64,000 bases of DNA from Agelaius tricolor. Taxonomy: Eukaryota > Chordata > Aves > Passeriformes > Icteridae. The translations under genes were made by a program, and so were the position numbers. The first letter of the stretch is position 1. The number at the start of each line of letters is the position of its first letter. Shown here piece after piece: positions 16,550-29,347 of the stretch. The notes beneath the pieces were generated by a model, which was not told the DNA's origin, made no database searches, and saw only the letters and a program-made list of their open reading frames with translations. The stretch is from NCBI GenBank assembly GCA_023055355.1, contig JALJCS010000034.1, positions 4,602,001 to 4,666,000 on the forward strand, given 5' to 3'.

Positions 16550-19500
16550 TGAATATTAAGTAAGTTTGTGTTTTCTTGTATGCTGTTAAAAGAATTGTTA
16601 TTTATTTTCTCATAGCACAGATATGGGATGGATGGGTAAGCTGTGGAGTGGGGTCTTAAATATTGGCATTGTCTAAAGTCTTTCCAGAAGTGGCAACAGT
16701 ATTTATACTGCAATTAAAGCAATGTAAATGAAAGGTGACTCTGGATAGTGGATAGCTGCTGTTACTGTAGTAATTACTTGCATGCATGGAAATGTCATCT
16801 AATCTCTTACATTCCTTTTCATTCCTCAGGAAGGTCACTTTCTTTATCTCACTGTTCGTGTTTCATTACAGATTTTTTCTTGTCCTCTTTGCCTTTTTTC
16901 CTGGGGAAGTAGTTCTACTTCCATCAGTTTTCAGAAAGCTTGAAAAATCAGTTATATCTTGAATACTCTTGTATAAATAGGATATTCTCTCAGCGTTAAG
17001 GAACACTTAGTATAGAAAAATTTTGGATTTCGTTGCCTATGAATCAGTGTAATTGATCACTGTGGGTTGTATGGAAAACACATGAATGGAAGTTATTTAA
17101 TAATAATACTGAGCTTCACTGCATAGGAAAGAAAAAAAAAAGATAGCAGAGTGATTCCACATGGGGTAGTCTTGCAGCTGTGTCAGAATGTTAATGAAGT
17201 GCAAGAAAAAACATTTGTTTAAGTATTTTGAAAGTATCTCCTCCTCAGCAGTAAGATCACGTCCCCTTCTCTGTTGACCATCTCTTGACTCACAAAGCCT
17301 CCTGTGTTAGTTTGCACACAGCTTCCTCCTCCTCCCATCCTTTCAGGCACGCTGTGGATCCTCTCTGGGAGCAGAGGCAGTTGTGTTGACCCTGAAGCCA
17401 GCAGCCCTTCACTGCCCGGGCTCCCTGGGATTACAGGCAGGGTCACAGTCACATCAACAAGGGCAGCCTTGGAAACCTCAGCCCTTAAGAAACACTACCT
17501 TTACTGCCTCTTCCATAAACACAAAGTAGTTCTTTGTGCTCCAGAGTTACTGGTAAACAAGGTAACCTTTTCCTCCGCCTCTGCTTAAAAGAAAACATTC
17601 CTCTTTGTCTCACCCTAAGCACTGGTGCCTGGGAGGGTGGGGAAAGAAGGTAGCAGTCTGGAAAAAAGAAAATCAGTTGAAAATGGGTGTTGTTGCTGTC
17701 TTGTATCCCTCAATCATGGCACCATCAGATAGTTTTACTGATGCAGTTAATTGTCTGAGAGTGAAGGGTGGCTCATGCTGACCAGGAGGTATCCAAAGCT
17801 GCAGTGTACAGTAATGCAGCGTTTTTCCATGGTGCAGTTCTGCACGTGCAACATTCCCCATCATTGACAAGCTGCAGAAGTGTCTGGCTCTAGGAAATTG
17901 CCTCTGATTCCCAGTTGGTTTAAATCCCCTGGCCTGGAATTGGTCAAATATTCAATGTACAGATGTTTCAAGAAGCACATCTCTGGAGCAGGTCCAACCT
18001 TGGACATGTTGACTCCAGGAAGGGAACATAGACCACTTTCTCTAACTTCACATTTGTTTCCTGGACAGAAAAAGGCAACATCCATCATGTACTAAATGTG
18101 TTAAACATCGTCTGTAGCACTTTTTCAAGCGCAACAGGCATGAATTAATTTCCACTGCAAGTGTTCCTGCAATAAATCCGAAGATGAGTATGTGGGGTTT
18201 TGGTTTGTTTTGTTGGGGTGTTTTTGAGAGGGGATTTTTCTTTTCTTGCTTATAGCCCTATTAATTTTCCCCTTCCTCTACATTATGTCTTGGATATCCA
18301 TCCCTGGAACCGACATCAGGCATTTTGAAACAAAAGTGCAATTCTTGATGATTTACTTTTCAGACTTGCATTTTCCTTCCATTCTCTCTGGAGTAAGTAA
18401 TTCTGATGAGAAGTGTCTGCTGTACAGCTTGTAGGATACTCTTTTGGGATAGTGCAGAGGGCAGAGGTTCTTGGGCCCTTCTGGAGCAGGGGCTGCAGGC
18501 AGGAGGCACAGCTCTGGATGCTGCCTCTCCCTTTGGCTGTGGAGCCTGAGAGGAGATGGGTTCTGTTGCATGCAGTGCTTGCTTGGTTCGGTGATTTTTG
18601 GAAGGCTGGACCTATTGTGTCTGCACAGTGCATTTAAGAGCCACGAGCACAGTAAGTCCCAGCTCCCTCCCATCAGTGCTGGATGTGCTGTCCTTGTCTG
18701 AGCTGGCTGTCTGTCCTGCTTCAGTGCAGCAGGTATTGCCCCAGCCTGCCTCCAGGCAGGCTTTGTTTGCCAGATGTGCCTGTGCAGTTTGGACAGCTGA
18801 CTGTTCAGTGAGACGTTTCAGCTGGGTTGTGAGCAAACTGTTCGAATGCGACCTTTCCGTCTGTCTTGGGCATGGGGAGCTGTCACAAGGCAGCCTCTGG
18901 CCCATGTCTGACTGGCCTCTCGTGGGGTTTGGGAGATGGGCTGAGTCTCCATGTCATTTCTGGGCAGAGGAGCTGAAGAAAATAACGTGATAACAGATGT
19001 TTGACCTTGCATCCTGTTCTCTCCTGAAATCTATTGTGAGGTTTGAATGGTTAGTGTTACAATGAATGTTGCCTTTTTGTAAACAGGCTCTTTGATACTT
19101 TGCCAAAAACTTTTTATAGCTGTATTTGCACCAAGATTGGTGACCTTTTGCTTTTCCAGAGCAAAGCAGCTTGTTGGTTGGTTTGTTTTACAAAGCAATC
19201 TTGCATATAATTCCTAGGGGGAATAGTTTATTTTTGTTCCTTCTCTAGACTTTCTTTGTCTCTAATACAATGTATCTGCTAAATTTACTGGTGGGGGAGG
19301 TTGTCAGCTACTTTCCAGGGGATGGCTCTTCCTGCTCCTTCCCGCCAACCCCTTTTTCTAAATCTCTTGTAGCATTGGGGCTTTTCAGGGTTTTAGTGGT
19401 CATCTGGATTATTCCCCCCTCCAAATTTCTATTACACAAAAAGCAACTGAATTGTTCTCAGCTGCTTGGAGATTTTTCAATGTTTTGCACTCATGGATAC

Positions 19501-22500
19501 AAGTGAGTGTAAGACTGCGCGAAGGAATGGATTAGGATCATTTTTTCATTCTGCAGGATTGAACATCAGTCTTGACTTATCAGCAGCTGTTGATCTGACT
19601 GACTGCTTGTTTCAGTCAGCCTTCTCTGCACTTTGTCTTTCACAATCTTCTTGTGCTTGTACCAAAGTTTTTAATTTTCTTCTGAAATGTGTTTTAAGCA
19701 TTTTTTGTGCTAGTAAGAAAAACCCCTTATATTCAGGTATTGGACCTATCCTATACGAATATGATGGGGATATAATTTTCAGCTTCTGCCAGGCTGATGA
19801 TACCTTGCTGTTATATACAACCTGTCTCCCTGACATTTTTGCTTTATATGTCATCTAGCTTTCTGAAACTGAGCATGAAGGAAATTAAATCCTTTGTCAC
19901 TGTATTCCCTATTTGACTGTTTGACTATTTATGTCGTAGGTATTTCTGTGGACTGTTTTGACAGTTCCTACACTTAGGATCAGTTTTGACTAGCTGGTTT
20001 TTTTGAGCTATATTTTTGTGAGACCACTAGGATTTTTGTGGTGATATTATATTTTTGGAAGAAACTTGCCTGGCTTGCTATATGGCATAGATAATTTCTA
20101 TGCATTTGTCTTGCATCTTAGTTTATTTAGACATGTTACGACTGCCCTCTTGGATTTTAAAATTTTTTAAATTTTATTTTTAGGAAATCCTGTGTCATTG
20201 TGTTGTGCTAAGAATCAAATGAGTATTACTTTTCCTTATGTATTTTCTGTGGTTTTTCTGGGAAGCGATTTGCAGAGAGTCTGTGTGGAATCCTTTTCCC
20301 CCTCCTATTATTGTGCTATTTAGGTCATTAACTTTACTACCAAATAAAAAAACCATTGAGCTTTTTTTGGTTTTAACTTATTTCAGAATGAACACTGGAG
20401 TCTGCTCTTAAGATGTCAGGCTGGGAGGTACCATCAGGATACACATCCAGATAAATTCTATCACCCAGCTGTGATGGTCTGATCCATGGGGAATTGGAGT
20501 TCTGTTTTCTGTCCAACAAGCAGATTACCTGAGTTTATAAGATATATAGCAAGAAAAATTATGTAACTTCTCTATGCTTGTGCAGGTTTTAGATACATCG
20601 TTTTTCCTCTTGATGCTTAGTGCTTTTTAATGTTTGTCTGTTTAAAATCAAAAGTAAGGCCAAGCCTCACTTAGGGGTAGTGACAAAAACCAGTTTAAAT
20701 TTTAAAAAATTAAATGCCTTGCAGTTCAGCTAAGCGAGGCACAGTAATTTTTGTAATTTTTGTAAATAGGATGAAGCAATACTTGAAAAATCCCCACCAC
20801 ACAACACAAAGAAAACCAAATCCACCTGTGACAGTAAGGAGTGTTTAAGGATGTCAGCACTGAGCAAACTACTGGTACAGATGATGTGAGCTATACTGTT
20901 CTTAAACTTGAATTTAAAACATTCGTTAGGAGATCCAACTACAGTGTGATTTTTTTTTTTTAAAAAAGAGAAAATATTCCTGACCTTTTATTTGCTGTTA
21001 CTTAAGAGCTTGGGCTGAAGCAATCTTTTCTTTTTGAAATGAGCAGTAATTACAAAAATATACAGAGTTCCCAGGGCTGTGACTTCACCTTGGCTTGGTT
21101 TGGCTTCCTGTATCACCCAGGCGATGCTTTTGTACCACTCCCCGTGCTTGACATGTGCTTAAGCTTAGTTTGTCATCTGGGTCAATTATGTCAAAATATT
21201 TTCCAATTCAAGTTTCCTCTGCTTTTCCCTTCAGCTCTTGGCTGTGGCAGCTCCCACAGATTAATGAGGCTTGGAAAGGTCGACTGCTTTGCTTTGTGAA
21301 GAGCTGTCACTGAGTTTTGGGGAGATAGCTTAGTCTTTTGATGGGGATTTCAGTGAGCAGAAGCCTGTAAGTAGTTTAAAAGCAAGGCATTTAAGATGAA
21401 AAATGCAGAGGCCTTGTGGCTTTATGAGAAATTTTGGCAAACATTTGATAAAATTTCTAAAAGGATCCACAGTAACACATTTATGACAACTTGTTAGTTA
21501 ATTAGCAGATTAGTAAAATTAATAGTAAAAATAACTCTGTTTGTAAAATTGGACGTTTTTTACTAGGGATAACAAGTTGAGATACTTTGATGAGCTCTTT
21601 TAATCCTCAAGCTTTCTGCATATTGTACTCTACTAAAAAGCATTCATCCATTCTTACCATAAGCTTACCAAAAGTGAAGATACAGGCAGAAAATGGTTAA
21701 ATATGATCCCTATCTCTTTGTCCCTTCTCAATTACCTTGCAAATTTATTTTTTATTAGGACTTTGTTTCTTTCTCTCTCTTCAAGTTACCAGTGGAGGAA
21801 TGGAGTATTGCTGGAGGTGTGAAGTCTCAGCAAATAGGTTTTGCAGCAGGGGTGGCTCATTTTGTGTGGTTTTGCTGTGTGATTTTTGATCCTGCATGCA
21901 TCCTGCCCTGATGATGCCAGAGGCACTCCAAAGGCACTGGTGCATGCAGTGAGTGTAATTCAATGTTTCCAGTCAGCTCATTCTGCAGTGCAAATCCTGG
22001 CTTCTGTTTTATGTAAAGAAGCCTCAGAAGATTGTCACTGGAGTTTGCTGGTCAAGACAAATGGCAAACGAGTGGACTCTGAGGCATGGCAATAAAGAAA
22101 ACTGGATATTATAGTTGCCTTTGCAGTCTTACCATGGTGCTTATAGCAACTTCACTGCAGGGATTGGGGATAACAAGGTTTTGCCAGTTTGCTCCCTTAC
22201 ATACTTTGGAGCCCACAAACACCTGCTGAAATTGAAGTTTTTCAAACCCCAGACAGGTGTCAACAAGTTTTTAATGTCCTCTGGAATGCAGGGCAGAGGG
22301 AAAGGAAGTGATTAAAATGGTGCATGGTGCTCAACCTGGGGTTTCCATGTGCTGAGAAGCTGGGAGTGATGCAGGTGAAATCTTGAAGGAGCCCTGGAAG
22401 AGAAGAAGCAGGCTTTATTCTTAACAAGCAAATAGAATGCCTTTTCTGAGCAAATATTTTTCTGTGTAACCAATTACCAAATCACACATGTACAGCCTCT

Positions 22501-22699
22501 GCCTTAGAAAGAACCTTACTGTTAAAATAAGGGAAGTTTCAGAGTTGATCTTGTTAACTCGCTTCCCTGCAGCCACCCTGAGTCATTGCTGCTTTGGTTG
22601 GACTGTGGGAGGGATGGAATAGCCTTTTGCCATGAAGATTACAGTGCCAAAGGACTCAATAACTGATTTCTGAGTCTCTTCAGTGTTGTTAGGGTAGAG

Positions 22700-23085
22700 C
22701 ATAAGGCTGAGAGAATTGAGATTGTTCAATCTGGAGAAGAGAAGGCTTAGGAGTGACCTAATTGTGGCCTTCCAGAACCTAAACAGGGCCTACAAGAAAG
22801 ATGGAGAGAGACTTTTTCCAAGACCATGATTCCAAGAGCAGGATAAGGGAGAATGGTTTTAGAGTAGATTTAGATTAGATGGATTAGGAAAAATTCTTTA
22901 CTGTGAGGGTGGTGAGGCAGTGGCACACAAAGAAATTGTGGATTACCCATCCCTGGGTAATGGATGTGGATTACCCATCCCTGGATGAGGCTCTGAGCAA
23001 CGTGGCCTGGCCCATGGCAGGGAGCTAAATGATCTTTAAGGACTCTTCCAACCTGGGCCATTCTGTGCTTCCATGACTCTATCTC
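22700..23085 (+). mobile_element. CR1 LINE 3' fragment, sense
   Basis: The order of CR1 landmarks is preserved. CAATCTGGAGAAGAGAAGGC is followed by a TTAGGAAAAATTCTTTACTG block, then CCATCCCTGGATGAGGCTCT, then CCCATGGCAGGGAGCTAAAT, and finally GATCTTTAAGGACTCTTCCA running into CCATTCTGTGCTTCCATGA. This is the non-autonomous, 5'-truncated 3' end typical of bird CR1 copies. It has an internal 28-bp duplication at 22938-22984. No functional reverse transcriptase remains. Confidence 0.85.
22938..22984 (+). repeat. 28-bp tandem duplication within the CR1 copy
   Basis: GTGGATTACCCATCCCTGG at 22938-22956 recurs exactly at 22966-22984, a period of 28 bases. CR1 consensus has this phrase once, so it was duplicated locally after or during insertion. 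Confidence 0.85.
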
Positions 23086-26000
23086 ACCTTCAGTGTCCAA
23101 ACTGGAAAGAATTAAAAAAATATGCTGGTTTTAATTCTATGAGGGGTATATTGCTGGGGTGGGATCAAACTTTGCTCCTCTGAGCTGGATGTCTAAGCTT
23201 CCCTGCAGTCTTAAAAGAAATTAGCACGTGGCACCTGAGAGGTGAACATCTGTCTGCCCAAATCAGTTCATGTGAATGTCTAATTCAGATGGCAGTGTGT
23301 GACTGTGGGCACTGAACATTGCCCTAGGAACACAGTGTGAATGTTTGAAAAAGAATTTTGGCACCTCTGTCCTTTTTTTTTGTTCTTTTCTGAGATTCAC
23401 AATACAGAGCTCAGTTTCTAGAGACATCATTTGAAATTAGATATTAAATATGACTGATACTTTAATGTCTGATCATTTCTGCTTTGAATATGCCAAAGAA
23501 GGAATTGTGCATTATCTTGTAGTAATAATCTAGAGCAGTAATCTATTGGATGTGATATAAACTTTCTAGTTGGCTCTTTAGGACATAGGAATTGTACGCT
23601 GTGGCTAGCACAGTTTAATGTGTCTGTGTAAGAGCCCAGAACCTGTATGTGAGATTATCTGGGTATTTCTGAAGAGTCTAGACTGAGCTGTGTGCTGGAG
23701 ACATCTGGAGCTGTGCCCTTGTGACTCAGAAAGCTTAAGTGCATTACTTGCCTGATTGTCAAAAGAGGGAAAAAGAAAACATGTAAGAGAAATCACTGAC
23801 TCAATTTCCTACCCAAATGGTGGAGAAAATCTGCAAGTCGTCTTAAGCCCTGCTCAGAAAAATGGCTGATACTCTTTAACTTGAGGGGTAGAAGATGTCC
23901 CTCTTGCAGTTTAAAAATGCTTTGAGAACTTCTGTCAAAACCATGTGTGCACAAGCTTATCTCATGTTGCTGCATGTATACAAGGGTTTTATCTTCTGTG
24001 CAGTTAACCTTTGAGAGTTAATTCTGATAATATTTTAAATGCAAGAAATTTTGTTTTTTTATTAAAATAAAATAGAAATTAAAATTCATCCAATCCAGAC
24101 CATAAGCAAGTAGAAGGTTTCATGATGCACGGGGATATATCTTGTAAGTGGGGATGGAATAGTCTTTAGGCAGAGCATGCCTGGAAACTCTCTCTGCTTT
24201 GAGGCTGAATAAAGAAACCTCAGCAGTATCCAGTGGGCCTGAATTGGCAGATTTTTTACTGTCAGTCTGGACTCCAGCTCACAAATGCTTATATGCATGG
24301 CTAAGCTACAACTACTTCTGCCAATTTTCTGCTCCAAATCTTTTGCTGGTTTTGGAGTCCCTGTGCAAATGTCCACAAGAAACAGGCTTTATTTCTTCAT
24401 GTCTGCTTGTATGGAAGATGACTTGTTGCAGATCAGAGCAGAGCTGTGCAGCATTAAACTGGCCCATTTTTTACTAGTACCTCTTGGTCAGTCTATCAAC
24501 AGCTCTAAAAAGCTTTTAAAAAGAATCCATATGCTCACCCCTTGGCCAGAAATTATCTTTTAACAAATGTCAGCTAAGTCAAGCTCTTGTCATTTGATTT
24601 TTAAAGCATTTAGAAAAGCACTGAAAAATAAAATAAAAAAAACCCTCCTGGTATTTTTTTAGTGGCCTCCAAAGTCTGCTAAAGGTGAGCTTTGTGAAAA
24701 TGAGAAGCTGTATCACCTGCCAGCAGGTGACTTTGTGTTGGCCTGCAAGACTGCCTGTCCTGCAGATTTGTTTTTCAAATAAGAGCTGCCATCAGTCTGA
24801 GCTAAAGGACAGCACAGGTGCAGACAGGGTAAGGCAAAGGCTCAGCTCAGGTGGGACCAGAGCTCACCCAGCTCATTTGCTACCTCCAGCTGCTTTGAAC
24901 ATTTCTAGTTTTTGTGTTGTGCTTTTCAGTGTTTGCATGATTGAATTGTACAGCAATTCCTCCTCTTCTGTGTGTGCTTTGTCTTACTTTGGAGCCTTTT
25001 CTTTTCTTGCCATGGACAATAAGGATTCTGAGCTGCTCGCAGGAAAAAACGTGACACTCAAATGGAGTTCTGCTATCCCTCACGAAGGGTGAACTAGGAG
25101 ACTTTCAAATAAATTTTCATGAAAATTCTCCACAAAGAGGCACAGCTCATTAACATGTAGTGGTCTTTCACCTGGAGTTGCTGTTTAATGAAGAGAAAAA
25201 TGGAGAAAAACTTCATGTCGAAGCTTACAGCAAAAAGTTACATTCAAAATAATTCTCTTTGAAACATTGTAAATGGTATTTATTGCTTTGATGTTGCCTT
25301 CATCATATTTTAATGCTTAATTAAAAATAAAACTACAAGCATCTGAAATTACATTGTACCTTAAAGCTCAAATAGGGTAGTTTTGGGGTTGTTTTTTTTG
25401 CTGAGACAAAAGAAAATGTCAGGCTGTTTGATGTTGGGTCACAGGAGAGGAGCACACCATTGGCACAGATTTGTGTGATGTTGGTTTCCATGGGAATACT
25501 GATGTGAATGAAGATTACTTATGGGAATAAGGGCATGAAAGGGAAGCTCCACAGGCTCCAAGGAAAAGTTAGTGAGAGAAATCTATAATTGTGGGTAGAG
25601 TCTGCAGTGGTTTCTCATTGTGACAGAGAGCTGGATGGAAAGAGAGGACTCTGCTCTCATTCCTTAAGGATTTGTCAGGGCTGTGCTATCGGATTCCTCA
25701 TCTGCCCTGGACGTGATGAAGGACAAGGGCCCAGAGCAGCTGGGCTGTCTCTGAGCTGCAGTCTGGCCCTCACTGACTGCTCCACGCTCCTCATGGGTGA
25801 TGTCAGTAGCAGCAAAAGGCTTTGTGCTTCTCTCTCTCACCTTGTTTTCTGTGCTTCTCTTCTCACCCTGTTTTTCCCTTCTGTCTTTCCTGCGTTCCTC
25901 AGTTTTGTGTGTGAATAATTCTGTTTCCACACAGGTACCCACCAGACTCCAATTTTGCAGTCATTGGAGGACTCCAGGTGCCACTTTAGCTGCCACAGCA

Positions 26001-27537
26001 GTTGCTTTAAGAAAGAAAACAATGCTAATTGTATAATTGACCTTTCCTACAGGCAAGGCACACACTGCTGGCCCTATCAACTCTTACAGTGTGGCTTTGG
26101 CCTGGGTGGTGCTCTAGGTCTGGCTGCTGCACTCACCTGGTCCTTTGGATAAAGGACAACTCTTTGAACTGAAAGAAATAAAAATGGTGTCTGTGCCTGG
26201 ATGCTTTGCTGATATCAGATAACTTGTGCTTTGCTTTTCAGAGGATATTATTTTTTACCCCTACATGAGCACAGGTGTTTTCAGTGTCAAGGTAAAGTCA
26301 GTGCATTAACTGTTACTGCAGGAATGAAAATGAGCATGGAGAGGGAAGCCTGCAAAAACCAGTGTGCTGCATTTTTAGAGTGATGAATCTCTATTCCACC
26401 AACCTGGGAACAAAGTCCAGATGGTCCCATTCAAAGAGGGCTTGTAACAGAGGCTCTGTCATTGCCAGTGCATATATGTGTGTCTGCCACACATTCTTAA
26501 TTGTGGCATACCTGCTGTTAAAGCTGCCCTGTGCTCTGGGCTGAGTGTTACCTGAAGGCACCCACAGCTGGGAGGAGGTGGTTCAGCTTTCTGACTGTGA
26601 GGGATGTTGTTTCTTCTGGGGGAATTACAAGGACACCTGTTGTTGCCTGGAAAATAGATTGGAGCCACTGGCTCTTTTCGTTCAGGGCAGCAGATAATGA
26701 TCCTTGTTTGTGGCTGCAGGTCAATGCTGATGCAAACCAGACTGAAGTCAATGAGTCATTACCAATCCCAGGAGAAGCTGAGGCCCGTTAGGAAGCATTA
26801 TTTAAGCAGCCTATCCTACAGGATACAACAGAACAGAAAATACTCTGAGAATCTGCCATTGTTTTACTTTTTAGAATTGTAAGTACTTGTTCAAGACTGG
26901 AATGCTGACCCTGTGGTCTCCAGTCTGTTCCTGCTGGACAGGGCTGTGAGGATAAACAGGCACCAGAGCAGCTGGCACTCATAATCCTGCTTGGCAGCCT
27001 CAGCAGAGCAGCAGGAATGTGCATGAGCTCAGACACTGAACAGCTCCCTTGCTAGGGATGGGTTTCAGGTGTGCTGCTGTGGAGCTTCTTGCTTCACCTG
27101 CAGAGTGTCAGGCTCAAACAAGTGCTGTTAAACGTTGGTTTAAGTCACTGCTGTGATGCTTGGTTGGGCAGGATGCAGGTTGAGAGTGCAAGTAAATGCT
27201 TTGCTGTGATTTGTCCTTCTGGCTCCTTTGCAGCCCCTTGGTGTGCTGTCGTTGAGCACTTTTAAGACCCTCACAGTATTTGTTTTTGTGGTTAATTCCA
27301 TTTCTCATTAAGGTACTGGCAAAGTATCAGGATGAGAGGACTAACCAACATGCACAGGTACTAAAATAAATGGAGAAACCCTCTAACTCTACCAAGCCAT
27401 GTAAAAATGCACCCATAGGACTTTAAAATGACAAAATCTCAGAATTTTTTATTACAGAGCGTGACCAGTGTAGCACTGGCAGACTGTAGTCATTTTGTAT
27501 ACAAATGTATCATGCTTTTGAATTTTGTATTTTTCAG

Positions 27538-27591
27538 GGGCCTGAGTTGATGAACAAATACGTTGGTGAGTCTGAACGAGCAGTGAGAGAG
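27538..27591 (+). CDS. AFG2A: AFG2A exon: D2 pore loop 1 (18 codons)
   Basis: The exon starts after TTTTTCAG ending at 27537 and ends before GTGAGA at 27592. It is only 54 nt and phase 0 on both sides. It encodes local residues 208-225, GPELMNKYVGESERAVRE. In CDC48-type ATPases GPEL...GESE is the segment carrying pore loop 1, which grips the unfolding substrate. The aromatic pore residue here is Tyr215 in KYV, where p97 D2 has MWF. VGESER also precedes the helix that contacts the next subunit. Because the exon is symmetric, skipping it would give an in-frame protein lacking exactly the pore loop. The family match is very close, so confidence is high despite the small size. Confidence 0.96.
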
Positions 27592-27957
27592 GTGAGAAAG
27601 GGCAGGCTGTGGATAACATTAGATACAAAGCTTCCTCGGCTTTCAAATTCTTCTCTGCTTATGAGGTTACCATTAAACTTTCTGAAAAACTCCTTCTGGT
27701 GTAAGCTTAAAAAAAAAAAGAAGAAAATGAAGCAGCAGGGATATTTAGCTTTTTCCTGCATTGATACATGTTGAATTTGGGATCCTGTTGCAGCTTTTAC
27801 TACTCTTTAAAAAAAAATCTGTTTTAAAATAGAAACAACCCAGGACAAGACAGGCTGATGTCTGTTATGTAAACTCTTGAGGTGTGCAGGGGGTGATAGT
27901 GTACTATAAATGCTTCCTTCCCTTAAAACTCAGTATTTCATTGTTGTTTTTTTGTAG
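27592..27957 (+). other. AFG2A: AFG2A intron, 366 bp, phase 0
   Basis: This is the only short intron in the window. It is bounded by GTGAGA at 27592 and TTTTTTTGTAG ending at 27957. It holds an A-rich tract (about 27709-27729) and no other visible element. Confidence 0.93.
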
Positions 27958-28037
27958 ATCTTCAGGAAAGCCAGAGCAGTGTCTCCTTCAATTCTCTTCT
28001 TTGATGAAATAGATGCCTTGGCAGTTGAAAGGGGAAA
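27958..28037 (+). CDS. AFG2A: AFG2A exon: D2 Walker B
   Basis: The exon starts after TTTGTAG ending at 27957 in phase 0 and ends before GTAAGT at 28038, leaving two bases (AA) of Asn252. It encodes local residues 226-251 plus the split residue. IFRKARAVSPSILFFDEIDALAVERG contains the Walker B motif ILFFDE at 237-242; Asp241 binds Mg and Glu242 activates the water for ATP hydrolysis. IDALAVERG leads toward pore loop 2. Both catalytic acids are present, so D2 is predicted to be active. The donor is placed one codon before an in-frame TAA, so reading through into the intron would terminate at once. Confidence 0.96.
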
Positions 28038-28921
28038 GTAAGTAATCCTGTTACAAAAACAACAGACATTATTTCCTGATAAATGATTCTTACACTGTAC
28101 AGTCACAGATTTATTTACCTTTCTTGGATTATATTATTAATATCTTCATTCTTTGTGCAGAAGGGTAATGTGTGACTTTTACTCAAGCCTATTTAACTTG
28201 GCATAAACAGGTAAGCTGATGGAGTTCCTCCTTTCTCATCTCATTAGCAGGAATGAATCTACTGGTTCTCATGCTCTTTGGCTCTTTTCTGTGGTTTTGC
28301 CTTTTATTTCCAGGAACTTTTTTTTTTTCCCAGGGTTGTTGCCCTGGCCTAATTTCGTGTCTCCATCAAGCAAACAGTAGGATCGTAAGCTACATAACAC
28401 AAATTTCCAAGGAGAATACTCATAAAACTAAATTTACACCTATGTTTAAATGTTTTGCCAGACTGGGAAAAACTTCATTAAAAGATTTGGGAACACTTGT
28501 GTCCTTTCATGTGTGACATTAAGAAGGGATTATTGTGCAAACAGCTAATAGTATTTTTGTTAATATCCTGCTTTGTGATCGTTCCAAGAGATGTTTACCT
28601 CATGTCTGAAGTAGAATTATTGTAGTTTTTACTTGCCACTACAACATTTAAGATTTGACAGGCTCTTTAGGTGGACTTTCTTGGGGGATATCTCATTATA
28701 AATGTAACTGCTACTTGCTGTTGCAATAAATACTTTTATCCTGTTTTATTATGCATGAAAAGCTGCCAAATAGGTGCATTATAAAGTATTTGTCCTGTTT
28801 GAAGGCACAACAAAACTGCAATGTTTTTCTGAGAGAAAAGCTCCCTTAACATCCCTACAGGTTCTTTTGTATTGCAAGAAGGAAAACAGGAAAGGATAAC
28901 AGGTGGCATTTTGATGTTTTG

Positions 28922-28948
28922 GTGACACAAATAAATTATTTGTGTCAC
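28922..28948. repeat. 27-nt near-perfect palindrome (13-bp arms, 1-nt centre)
   Basis: GTGACACAAATAA at 28922-28934 is followed by one A and then by its exact reverse complement TTATTTGTGTCAC at 28936-28948. The arms do not extend outward (G at 28921, A at 28949). It could be a template-switch footprint, a dimeric protein-binding site or chance. Confidence 0.9.
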
Positions 28949-29319
28949 AGGAGGTGGCATCACATGTAGCATAGAGCTGCCCTGTGAAGCTGCTAAGAAA
29001 TAAACATTCTTACTGTTGAAAATGCAAAATCTGATTGAAGATGTTTTCCTCCGAGTCCTTCTCATGTGCAAGGTGTGCAGCTGTGAAATTTGTGATCTTC
29101 CTAGAAGTGCTATGCACTGAAGCAACAGAGAAATTGCAAAATTGTTTGCTTGAATCAAGCCAGTGGAGGGGAAAAAAATAACATTCCCTGCTGCAATTGT
29201 TAATGTGTTTAGCTTCCAGAACCAACACTTCATCAAGATCAAACCTCCAAACCTCTTGGAAGGTTAAGCCATAATACATTTTAAACAGTTTTTTCACACA
29301 GTGCCCTGGAGGTGGCGAG

Positions 29320-29347
29320 TTTGTTTGTTTGTTTGTTTGTTTGTTTG
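29320..29347. repeat. (TTTG)7 microsatellite
   Basis: Seven perfect TTTG units lie in the intron. They are likely length-variable. Confidence 0.9.

Noticed and set aside
18413..18990. Several frames of 74-130 codons in a GC-richer part of an intron
   Set aside because: Frames are open on both strands at once, as expected when GC content rises. There is no recognisable protein.
20150..20185. AT palindrome-like stretch (TTTTAAAATTTTTTAAATTTT)
   Set aside because: Low-complexity A/T sequence gives such symmetry by chance.
24685..25092. 135-codon + strand frame
   Set aside because: There is no family resemblance and no splice-site context. It is treated as chance.
27505..27774. 89-codon frame containing the pore-loop exon
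   Set aside because: Only 27538-27591 is conserved and bounded by splice sites. The rest is intron.
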